A stretch of DNA of 64,000 bases from Glaciecola siphonariae (GTDB lineage: Bacteria; Pseudomonadota; Gammaproteobacteria; Enterobacterales; Alteromonadaceae), in NCBI RefSeq assembly GCF_042652645.1, contig NZ_JBHSGU010000001.1:62001-126000 (forward strand), given 5' to 3'. The stretch's first letter is position 1, and each line of letters opens with the position of its first letter. A program made the position numbers and the translations under genes. Positions 7,701 to 14,715 of this stretch are shown one piece after another. The notes beneath the pieces are model-generated. The model had not been told where the DNA came from. It saw only the letters and a program-made list of their open reading frames with translations, and did not search any database.

Positions 7701-8652
7701 GCCTCAACGCAGGAAGCCTAGGCCTATTCATATTTGCTCTCACTTTTTTGCGATATGAGATTATCTGGGTTTGCGTCCCTGCAACATAGGCAAACTCAGT
7801 TTCAAAGGCTCTTGCTCGCTTTATCCAACTTCTGTCAATATCTAGAGCACCCATATTTACAGGGTGATCATCTCTGAACGGATTTACCATTGACACCTGA
7901 CTGAGCATTTTCACGTAGTCATTTAGCGAAACTTTATGCAAAAACGTGTCAGCAACGAGCTTTTTTCTGTAAACAACAGGAAAAAGCTTGGTCAACTTAT
8001 GATCATGTGAACAACGCGTCCGCTTTCGAATACTTGTATGAGAGGAATCAAGAATATCCTGCGAAATTCCTGCTCGAATAGGATTCAAATCTACGTATGC
8101 CATACAGGCGAGCACAGCATTTTGCGTCATCAGTGCCTGCGACTTGAAGCGACCTTCCCAAAAACGGCCCGTACATTCGTCTTCTTTATTAGCTTTCCGA
8201 GCAATATATTGATTCAGACAACTCATAAACCAACTGATGCTATTAAGCTTAGCTCTTATTTCAGTTGCAGTATTTGCAACATGAATAAGTTCATGCTCAC
8301 TTAGTTTAGGTCTTTTATCCGTGCATAAATAACGCATACAAATAGCGTCCATATTGCGAATTCTCGCCCACCGTTGCAGCACTTCTAGGTCGGTTAGCGT
8401 CATATTTTCTAATATATTGACATGTAGCACCACATGAGTGTGATTATGCATTACGGCATAAGCACAAATATCTATCGAAAATACTTCACCCAGTAACAGT
8501 AAGCGTTTTTCCACCCAAGCTCTGCGGTGTTCGTAGCTACGACCGGTTACCCTATCTTTGCCACAGAGAAAAGCGCGCCGAACGCAACGTGAAACGCAAT
8601 GATAGAACTGCGTGTCTTCTAAATTTATGAGATTTTTTCTTGCATAAGTCAT
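7693..8652 (-). CDS. REP-associated tyrosine transposase (Y1/IS200-like)
   Basis: Single-strand DNA transposase of the RAYT type, related to IS200/IS605 TnpA. From ATG 8652 it has 319 residues. Seen: the HUH metal-binding motif in VMHNHTHVVLHV (HNHTH at 69-73), the probable catalytic tyrosine Y149 in NQYIARKAN, and the family segments CTGRFWEGRFKSQAL and AYVDLNPIRAG. A TTG at 8685 would add 11 residues not typical of the family. I see no flanking IS ends, which fits RAYTs: they are single-copy domesticated genes that act on dispersed palindromic repeats. It is convergent with purD, overlapping it by 8 bases. Confidence 0.88.
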   Translation of the reverse strand: MTYARKNLINLEDTQFYHCVSRCVRRAFLCGKDRVTGRSYEHRRAWVEKRLLLLGEVFSIDICAYAVMHNHTHVVLHVNILENMTLTDLEVLQRWARIRNMDAICMRYLCTDKRPKLSEHELIHVANTATEIRAKLNSISWFMSCLNQYIARKANKEDECTGRFWEGRFKSQALMTQNAVLACMAYVDLNPIRAGISQDILDSSHTSIRKRTRCSHDHKLTKLFPVVYRKKLVADTFLHKVSLNDYVKMLSQVSMVNPFRDDHPVNMGALDIDRSWIKRARAFETEFAYVAGTQTQIISYRKKVRANMNRPRLPALRLN

Positions 8653-8828
8653 GTTCTCAATAATAACTGCATGCAAACATATCAACAGCTGTACCTTAGG
8701 CAGGTTTTTAACGATGAGTAGGTTTTGGTCATTGTTTTTAGACGCTATTCGGAAATCTGAACCGATTCCGCTCGCTCCATTTTCACCATAACACAGCTAG
8801 ACAATTGCGCATGTGCGTAAAAATTCCG

Positions 8829-8864
8829 TTGAGTGTCCCCGAGAAAACACGTTGAGTGTCCCTG
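8829..8864 (-). repeat. GAGGACAC repeat, two copies before prkB
   Basis: Two reverse-orientation copies, 8829-8841 and 8852-8864, 23 bases apart, with G or A replacing the second-position base of GAGG (GGGGACACTCAA, AGGGACACTCAA). They sit in the roughly 310-base gap between the divergent transposase and prkB. The prkB frame stays open through them, but the conserved protein starts only at 8963. Confidence 0.85.
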
Positions 8865-8962
8865 TGAAAACTTCTTCACAAAACAGGCGAGACCATAAAA
8901 ATGCCTTGACCCCAGTTGCCCACTTGCATATAAAAGGGCAACGCTCATCAATTTGCAGTGAT

Positions 8963-9865
8963 ATGTCAGTCAAACATCCCATTATCGCAATAACCGGTAG
9001 CTCTGGAGCCGGCACAACCACAACGACCAATGCTATTAGGCATATTTTTCGGAATTTAGAAATAAATGCTGCAAGCGTAGGTGGTGACAGCTTTCATCGC
9101 TTTACACGACCGGAGATGGAGGTTGAAATTCGCAAGGCACAAGAACAAGGTAAACACATTAGTTATTTTGGGCCTAAAGCTAATGACTTTGAACTGTTAG
9201 AAGCGCTCTTTAAGCAATACGGTGAAGCAGGGAATGGTCAATTCAGACAATATCTTCACACTTTTGACGAAGCAGTTCCCTTCAATCAAATGCCTGGCAC
9301 ATTTACGCCATGGCAAGAGCTGCCTGAAAGTACAGATTTATTGTTTTACGAAGGCTTGCATGGTGGGGTACGCACCGAAGACACTGACGTTGCATCGTAT
9401 GTCGACCTGTTAGTGGGTATGGTGCCCATCGTAAACTTAGAGTGGATTCAGAAAATTGTGCGAGACACCACCGACCGTGGTCATTCCAGGGACGCTGTGA
9501 TGAGCAGTATTGTAAGAAGCTTAGACGACTATTTTCATTACATTACACCTCAGTTTTCACGCACGCATATTAACTTTCAGCGTGTGCCTACCGTTGATAC
9601 TTCAAATCCTTTTAGCGCCCGTGAAATTCCCTCACAAGATGAAAGTTTTGTCGTAGTGCGCTTTCGACGCGAAATGAAAAACGTCAATTTCACGTACCTA
9701 CTGCAAATGATTGATGGTGCTTTTATGTCTAGAGTCAATACGATTGTGGTGCCAGGCGGGAAGATGGGGCTCGCGATGGAACTTATACTGACGCCATTGA
9801 TTGAAGAGCTCATTGATAAAAAACGTCGGGCGGGATATCAGATGGATTGGGTTGCCGACAACTAG
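8963..9865 (+). CDS. prkB: Phosphoribulokinase-like protein (PrkB type)
   Basis: P-loop kinase of the phosphoribulokinase/uridine kinase superfamily; 300 residues. It begins MSVKHPIIAITGSSGAGTTT, with the P-loop near residues 10-18, followed by GGDSFHRFTR, a Walker-B-like LLFYEGLHGG, and RDTTDRGHSRDAVMSSIVRS. It resembles E. coli PrkB, whose physiological substrate is not established. There is no RuBisCO in the window, so a Calvin-cycle role is not implied. An upstream in-frame extension to 8813 exists, but it would translate two repeat copies and is not family-like, so I chose ATG 8963. In E. coli prkB sits beside yheU; here yheU is 20 kb away. Confidence 0.9.
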   Translation: MSVKHPIIAITGSSGAGTTTTTNAIRHIFRNLEINAASVGGDSFHRFTRPEMEVEIRKAQEQGKHISYFGPKANDFELLEALFKQYGEAGNGQFRQYLHTFDEAVPFNQMPGTFTPWQELPESTDLLFYEGLHGGVRTEDTDVASYVDLLVGMVPIVNLEWIQKIVRDTTDRGHSRDAVMSSIVRSLDDYFHYITPQFSRTHINFQRVPTVDTSNPFSAREIPSQDESFVVVRFRREMKNVNFTYLLQMIDGAFMSRVNTIVVPGGKMGLAMELILTPLIEELIDKKRRAGYQMDWVADN

Positions 9866-9900
9866 ATTTAACCTTGTAACAATATGAAACACTTGCATTA

Positions 9901-9929
9901 TTGGCTTGCTGACATCGCTAGGGTATAGT
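9901..9929 (+). promoter_or_regulatory. Sigma70-type promoter for ompR-envZ
   Basis: TTGGCT at 9901-9906 and TATAGT at 9924-9929 with a 17-base spacer, 28 bases ahead of the ompR start. AGGAAGGG lies between, as the ribosome binding site. Confidence 0.65.
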
Positions 9930-9957
9930 TTTCGAAAAAATAGGAAGGGATTGTCTG

Positions 9958-10680
9958 ATGGGCCAAGAAACCACTAAGATTTTAGTTGTCGATGACGATA
10001 TGCGGCTTCGTGCCTTGCTAGAGAGATATCTCGTCGAGCAAGGTTATCAGGTGCGTGCCGCAGCTAATGCTGAACAGATGGACCGTTTGCTAGCTCGTGA
10101 GAATTTTCATCTCATCGTGCTCGATTTAATGCTCCCCGACGAAGACGGCCTATCAATATGTCGTCGATTACGCCAACAAAAAAATGAAATCCCCATCATT
10201 ATGCTCACCGCAAAAGGTGATGAAGTCGACCGGATTATCGGATTAGAAATGGGGGCTGACGACTATTTACCCAAACCATTTAACCCCAGAGAGTTGCTTG
10301 CTCGCGCTAAAGCGGTGCTAAGACGCAAAACAAATGAAGCGCCAGGCGCCCCCTCTCAATCTGAGCATAGCGTTTCTTTTGGTCGATTTACCTTGAACCT
10401 AGCAACTCGAGCGATGACAGATAATGGTGAACCTATCACCTTAACGAGCGGAGAGTTTGCAGTGCTTAAGTCTTTGGTTTCTCATCCGAGGGAACCGCTG
10501 TCTCGAGACAAGCTTATGAATTTGGCTCGCGGCAGAGATTACAGCGCAATGGAACGCAGTATCGACGTGCAGGTTTCTCGCTTAAGAAGAATGCTAGAGG
10601 CAGACCCAGCTAATCCACGGTATATACAAACCGTGTGGGGCCTTGGATACGTATTTGTTCCCGATGGTGAAGGGACCTAA
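9958..10680 (+). CDS. ompR: Osmolarity response regulator OmpR
   Basis: Two-component response regulator; when phosphorylated it binds porin and other promoters. The 240 residues match OmpR. Seen: the receiver domain with the acidic pocket VVDDD (11-14) and phospho-acceptor Asp56 in LIVLDLMLPDEDG, then MLTAKGDE and the KPFNPREL switch region. A winged-helix DNA-binding domain follows (LTSGEFAVLKSLVSHPREPLSRDKLMNLARGRDYSAMERSID, split by the loop). It lies 11 bases ahead of envZ, one operon with its own promoter. AGGAAGGG provides the ribosome binding site. Confidence 0.97.
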   Translation: MGQETTKILVVDDDMRLRALLERYLVEQGYQVRAAANAEQMDRLLARENFHLIVLDLMLPDEDGLSICRRLRQQKNEIPIIMLTAKGDEVDRIIGLEMGADDYLPKPFNPRELLARAKAVLRRKTNEAPGAPSQSEHSVSFGRFTLNLATRAMTDNGEPITLTSGEFAVLKSLVSHPREPLSRDKLMNLARGRDYSAMERSIDVQVSRLRRMLEADPANPRYIQTVWGLGYVFVPDGEGT

Positions 10681-10691
10681 CGCTTAACGCA

Positions 10692-12005
10692 ATGCGCTTA
10701 TTACCTAAGAGCACATTTTCACAAACCATTGTCCTTATCGGATTGCTGTTATTTGTTAATCAAGTAGTTTCATATCTGTCTATTGCTCATTACTTTATCA
10801 GTCCCAGTTACAACCAAATCAACACATTAGTTTCAAACCAAGTCGCAACGCTGTTTGTTAGCGACATTACCACCTTTTCCCAATCCGAAAAACGGCGCTT
10901 ATTTGAACGCACGGGCATTCGTTTTCATGACGAAGTCAGTGCAATGCATGCTGGATTATCAGAAGCAACATATTATGCATTTATGGCGCAAAGCGTTAGC
11001 GAAAAACTAGGAACTGATACCGAGGTACGAATCAAAACCGGTTCTGATTACATGATTTGGATACGTCCGTCACCGACCTCCGATATTTGGATATCAATTC
11101 CGTTAGTTGGGATTGGCGAAGAAGAGCTATCGCCGCTGACCATGTACTTTATTGTCATTGGCGGTTTGAGTGTCCTCGGTGGTTGGTTATTTGTAAGACG
11201 TTTAAATAAACCACTGCAAGCGCTTCAGCGCGCGGCAAAGGAAGTAGGAAGAGGCCAATTTCCCGAAGCTTTGCCATTGGAAGGCAGCACCGAAATTATC
11301 TCTGTCACGACAGCGTTTAATCATATGTCTTCAAATATAAAACAATTAGAGAGTGACCGTATACTGATGACTGCCGGTATATCCCATGATTTGCGCACAC
11401 CGCTCACGCGTATTCGTTTAGCAAGCGAAATGCTTCCAGACGATCAAGAGTGGATAAAACAAGGAATTGAGCACGATATTGAAGATATGAACGAAATTAT
11501 CAATCAATTTATTGATTATGCACGCCAAGATCAGCAAGAACAGTTTGAGATGATAAACATCAATGAGTTAATTGAAGAACTTGTGATGGCTCACAACATC
11601 GAGGACACTCATCGCATTAAACTTTGTCTGCAAGAGGTTCCACCTATTCGATTGCGCGTTATTGGGATCAAGCGCGTGCTGGAAAATTTAATAGAAAACG
11701 CCTTTCGGTATGGCAGTCAAAACATAGAAGTAATGACTCATTTTGAACCCAAAACGGTTTCTGTTTTTTGTGGCGTAAGAGATTACGGCAAAGGCATTGA
11801 GGACACCCAAATTGAAAAACTATTTAATCCCTTTGTTCAAGGCGATAAAGCAAGAGGCACGCAAGGTTCCGGACTCGGACTGGCGATAACGAAACGAATT
11901 ATTGAAAGTCACGGAGGACAGATGGCATTTTATAACCACAAAAACGGTGGACTAGTCGCTGGCTTTTCGCTCAAGCTGCACTACAAACCCTATCGAATGA
12001 AATAA
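10692..12005 (+). CDS. envZ: Osmosensor histidine kinase EnvZ
   Basis: Inner-membrane kinase/phosphatase partner of OmpR; 437 residues. Seen: TM1 near residues 10-30, a periplasmic sensor region, TM2 near 150-167 (MYFIVIGGLSVLGGWLFV), a HAMP domain, and the phospho-acceptor His232 in GISHDLRTPLTR. The ATPase N box is VLENLIENAFRYG, followed by DYGKGI and GSGLGLAI. Three repeat copies are embedded in frame: LSVL in TM2 (11166-11178), EDTH (11600-11612) and EDTQ beside the G1 box (11798-11810). None disturbs the domain pattern. Confidence 0.95.
   Translation: MRLLPKSTFSQTIVLIGLLLFVNQVVSYLSIAHYFISPSYNQINTLVSNQVATLFVSDITTFSQSEKRRLFERTGIRFHDEVSAMHAGLSEATYYAFMAQSVSEKLGTDTEVRIKTGSDYMIWIRPSPTSDIWISIPLVGIGEEELSPLTMYFIVIGGLSVLGGWLFVRRLNKPLQALQRAAKEVGRGQFPEALPLEGSTEIISVTTAFNHMSSNIKQLESDRILMTAGISHDLRTPLTRIRLASEMLPDDQEWIKQGIEHDIEDMNEIINQFIDYARQDQQEQFEMININELIEELVMAHNIEDTHRIKLCLQEVPPIRLRVIGIKRVLENLIENAFRYGSQNIEVMTHFEPKTVSVFCGVRDYGKGIEDTQIEKLFNPFVQGDKARGTQGSGLGLAITKRIIESHGGQMAFYNHKNGGLVAGFSLKLHYKPYRMK
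11166..11178 (-). repeat. GAGGACAC repeat inside envZ TM2
   Basis: Exact reverse copy TTGAGTGTCCTCG, read in the envZ frame as L-S-V-L within the second membrane segment. Confidence 0.8.
11600..11612 (+). repeat. GAGGACAC repeat inside envZ, second copy
   Basis: CGAGGACACTCAT, one mismatch at the last base of the core, read as E-D-T-H in the kinase domain. Confidence 0.65.
11798..11810 (+). repeat. GAGGACAC repeat inside envZ, third copy
   Basis: TGAGGACACCCAA, exact C-variant core, read as E-D-T-Q just after the GKGI motif of the ATP-binding domain. Confidence 0.8.
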
Positions 12006-12055
12006 GTAACTAGATAAGCGAAAGTAAGCAAAAGAAACATAAGGGCGCCGGAACA

Positions 12056-12187
12056 AAAGGACACCCAACAAAGCACATTGGCCTCGATACAAGCCATATT
12101 TATTTATCGCTGTAGTTGAGTGTCCTCAAAAATCCCGCAAAAAAGATCCCAGCATCTCATGTCAAATCTAATGTTTGAGTGTCCTCT
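12056..12187. repeat. GAGGACAC repeat, three copies between envZ and hslO
   Basis: Copies at 12056-12068 (+, AAAGGACACCCAA), 12116-12128 (-, exact) and 12175-12187 (-, exact), spaced 60 and 59 bases. They fill much of the 162-base gap between the convergent envZ and hslO ends. The third enters the hslO frame and encodes its last residues ERTLKH before the stop at 12168. I see no clear rho-independent terminator for either gene. Confidence 0.9.
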
Positions 12188-13082
12188 CATCTATCCTCCC
12201 ATCTGAGTTAAACGCATCAAAGTTATCGTTGTGTATATTTTCAATATCGACTGCGTCAAACACATACTGCTGATGACAAAATTGGCAGTCCATTTTAATA
12301 TCGCCATCTTCGTCAATCATCGTGAGTAATTCAGTTTTTGCGACATTCTGAAGAGCTTGTGCACTGCGAGCTTTAGAACAGTCGCATTCAAACAAAACAT
12401 CTTGCGTTTCAAAGAGTCGGATGTCCTCTTCGTTGAACAATCGGTGTATCAATACTTCAGGATTAAGTTCTAGCAACTCGTTTGACTTAGTAGTGTCTGC
12501 AAACATCGCTAGATGCTCAAAGTCCTTATTGTCTCCACCTTGATATGTTTCACTAGTTGGGGGCACAATCTGCAGGAGCATACCTGCAGCCTTAGGTGCA
12601 CTGTCTAAACTAGTAGCAAGATACACTTTGGTAAGCAGCTGTTCTGATTGCAAAAAATAATTTTCCAAGCAAGCCGCTAAGCTATCCTTATCTAACGCAA
12701 CCACGCCTTGGTATCTCTCTTTATCCTTTGGCGCAAGCGTAATGGCTAAAACACCTTTTTTAAACAGCGAAGAAAATTCTGTTGGCAATTCTTGCAAACC
12801 TTCGTCCCAGCGAGCAACACCCCGCAGTCTTTGGTCATGAGTCCCGTTAATCACCGCATATTTAACTGCACCCTCGCTCTGAATCTGCAGCGATACTTCA
12901 CCTTTAAATTTTAATGTGGCGGTCAGCAAACTTGCTGCAGCCATTAGTTCACCTAGCAATTGAGCTATGGGCTTGGGATAGTGATAAGACTCAAGCACTG
13001 ATTGATAGCTGCCTTGTAACTGAACGACCTCACCTCTAACAGCTCTGTCTTCGAATAAAAATCGCGTTAATTTATCGTTCAT
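12168..13082 (-). CDS. hslO: Redox-regulated chaperone Hsp33
   Basis: Holdase chaperone activated by oxidation of a zinc centre; cytosolic. It has 304 residues, near the family length. Seen: the N-terminal substrate-binding domain (LTRFLFEDRAVRGEVVQL, YPKPIAQLLGELMAAASLL), and the C-terminal redox switch with Cys233-x-Cys235 and Cys266-x-x-Cys269, the four zinc ligands. The C-terminal tail beyond about residue 295 is formed by a repeat copy. It lies 10 bases downstream of hslR, giving an hslR-hslO operon as in E. coli. Confidence 0.96.
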   Translation of the reverse strand: MNDKLTRFLFEDRAVRGEVVQLQGSYQSVLESYHYPKPIAQLLGELMAAASLLTATLKFKGEVSLQIQSEGAVKYAVINGTHDQRLRGVARWDEGLQELPTEFSSLFKKGVLAITLAPKDKERYQGVVALDKDSLAACLENYFLQSEQLLTKVYLATSLDSAPKAAGMLLQIVPPTSETYQGGDNKDFEHLAMFADTTKSNELLELNPEVLIHRLFNEEDIRLFETQDVLFECDCSKARSAQALQNVAKTELLTMIDEDGDIKMDCQFCHQQYVFDAVDIENIHNDNFDAFNSDGRIDERTLKH

Positions 13083-13092
13083 TTGATACCTT

Positions 13093-13527
13093 TTATTGAT
13101 TCTTGAATTTAATGATTTGTCGTCGCTGCTTTTTATCAGGGCGACTATCAGGTCTTGGACTATGAAAAACGCTTAATTTTCTTGCTTCTGCGTTTCGAGC
13201 GCGTTGCAAAAGGCTTTCTTCAGTTTCGCAATAGAACTCGCTAGCCAACGCTGCAGATACCCTTTTGTCCGAAAGATGCCGAACCGTTACCGTTTTTGTA
13301 TCAAATCCTGCCGGAATTTTAAGCTCGGCTCCTATCTCTACTAAACGACTCGGTTTTGTTCTTTGACCGTTATACGTGATCTTACCGGCCTGAATCAAAT
13401 CTCTGGCAATAGAGCGAGTTTTGCAAAATCTCGCGGCCCAAACCCACTTATCGAGACGAATGGAGGTTTCATTCTCAGAAGTGGTGTTTGAGTGTCCTCG
13501 CTTTTTTTCAGCTTCTCGCTTTTTCAC
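13093..13527 (-). CDS. hslR: Heat-shock RNA-binding protein Hsp15
   Basis: S4-domain protein that rescues stalled 50S subunits carrying peptidyl-tRNA. From GTG 13527 it has 144 residues. Seen: the S4 domain IRLDKWVWAARFCKTRSIARDLIQAGKI (split here by family-typical residues) followed by VNG/TYNGQRTKPSR and ETEESLLQRARNAEARK, then a basic tail PDKKQRRQIIKF. The N-terminal 22 residues are an extra charged leader containing a second repeat copy (GHSN). The start codon is preceded by another copy whose GAGGA is the only ribosome binding site. A shorter start at the S4 domain lacks a usable site. Confidence 0.93.
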   Translation of the reverse strand: MKKREAEKKRGHSNTTSENETSIRLDKWVWAARFCKTRSIARDLIQAGKITYNGQRTKPSRLVEIGAELKIPAGFDTKTVTVRHLSDKRVSAALASEFYCETEESLLQRARNAEARKLSVFHSPRPDSRPDKKQRRQIIKFKNQ

Positions 13528-13541
13528 GTTGAGTGTCCTCG
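13488..13541 (-). repeat. GAGGACAC repeat pair flanking the hslR start
   Basis: Exact copies at 13529-13541 (untranslated, GAGGA ends 8 bases before the GTG start) and 13488-13500 (translated as R-G-H-S-N near residue 10-13), 41 bases apart, both in the direction of hslR. The upstream copy plus start reads GAGGACACTCAACGTGAA, nearly identical to the purD start region. Confidence 0.9.
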
Positions 13542-13749
13542 TTCTGTTTCTCGTTCTGCGCTCGTATTTCGATTATTTCTCACGGCCAAAATGACTTCGT
13601 CATTTTTTATGCACTTTTATCGCCTATTAAGGTCAATATTATGTAAAAATTATGTCGCAAATGATCTTGGCTATTGTTCATCACCATCACACTAGCTATG
13701 ATTGGTGTCCTATTATTTTGGCATCAAAGCGCTACCCAAACGAGAAGTA

Positions 13750-14694
13750 ATGACAATCGACAAGCTCAACCTAACGCCCATTGCTCAATTCTATCAACAA
13801 AATGACAAAAAAATCATTTTGGCGGTGGTGGTGGTTCTGGCGCTTTACCTCATCGCGTTTGCTGCCCAACTCACATGGCAGTTAATGCCGCGTCCCGAGT
13901 CAAGCACCAGCCAATATCAAGCAAGCTCACAGCAAACCAGCAATGTGAGGGCGAATGATAGCAAAACCAACCTTACCCGATTGTTAAAGCTCAATTTGTT
14001 TGGCGACGCTGCAGCAAAGCCGCAAGCCCCCGTGCAACAAGATGTAACAGACGCACCTGAAACCAAACTGAATTTGATACTGTCAGGAGTGGTATCCTCC
14101 CCGTCTCCGGACGTGGGCGCTGCGGTTATTGAATACCGCAACAGCCAAAACACTTACGGCATAGGCGATAAAATTGAAGGCACTCAGGTTACGCTTGATG
14201 AAATTTATGAAGACCGCGTTATTATAAAGAATCGAGTGACCCGTGAAACCCTTATGCTCGAAGGAATCGATTTTGAAGAGGCCAATCGTTTACGCGAGCA
14301 AAATCAACCAATAGAGACCGCTGAGAACGACGCTCGTGGCCGTCGACAACCTGAACCACAAATAGGTCCACAGCCCAGTGAGCAAGCGGCTCGTATCCGC
14401 CAACAATTAATTGAAGAGCCTGCAAATTTTGCGGACTTTATTCGATTAAGTCCATACGTTGAAGACGGCATGCCTATTGGTTATAAGGTGTCTGCGGGTA
14501 AAGACCCCAGCCTGTTCAGAGAAGTCGGATTACAAGAGGGTGATGTAGTCATTGAGCTAAATGGTTATGATTTATCCGACACAGCACAAGCTCTCGAAGC
14601 GGTTACTTTATTAAACGATGCGCAAAGTCTCGACATCGAAGTATTGCGAAACGATGAGTTCATCTCATTAAATTTAGAAATTCCAAGGGATTAA
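13750..14694 (+). CDS. gspC: Type II secretion protein C
   Basis: Inner-membrane clamp protein that links the T2SS platform to the secretin. From ATG 13750 it has 314 residues; an upstream in-frame start at 13702 adds 16 non-typical residues. Seen: a short cytoplasmic N-terminus, one membrane segment near residues 21-43 (IILAVVVVLALYLIAFAA), the periplasmic HR domain (NLFGDA, LNLILSGVVSS, AVIEYRNSQNTYGIGDKI), and a C-terminal PDZ domain (YKVSAGKDPSLFREVGLQEGDVVIELNG with its split core). It is the first gene of gspCDEFGHIJKLMN. Confidence 0.94.
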   Translation: MTIDKLNLTPIAQFYQQNDKKIILAVVVVLALYLIAFAAQLTWQLMPRPESSTSQYQASSQQTSNVRANDSKTNLTRLLKLNLFGDAAAKPQAPVQQDVTDAPETKLNLILSGVVSSPSPDVGAAVIEYRNSQNTYGIGDKIEGTQVTLDEIYEDRVIIKNRVTRETLMLEGIDFEEANRLREQNQPIETAENDARGRRQPEPQIGPQPSEQAARIRQQLIEEPANFADFIRLSPYVEDGMPIGYKVSAGKDPSLFREVGLQEGDVVIELNGYDLSDTAQALEAVTLLNDAQSLDIEVLRNDEFISLNLEIPRD

Positions 14695-14715
14695 GACAAT
14701 GAAGGTAGTTTGGTT

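Noticed and set aside
8963..9865. prkB as evidence for a Calvin cycle
   Set aside because: No RuBisCO or other cycle gene is in the window, and PrkB-type proteins occur widely in heterotrophic gammaproteobacteria.
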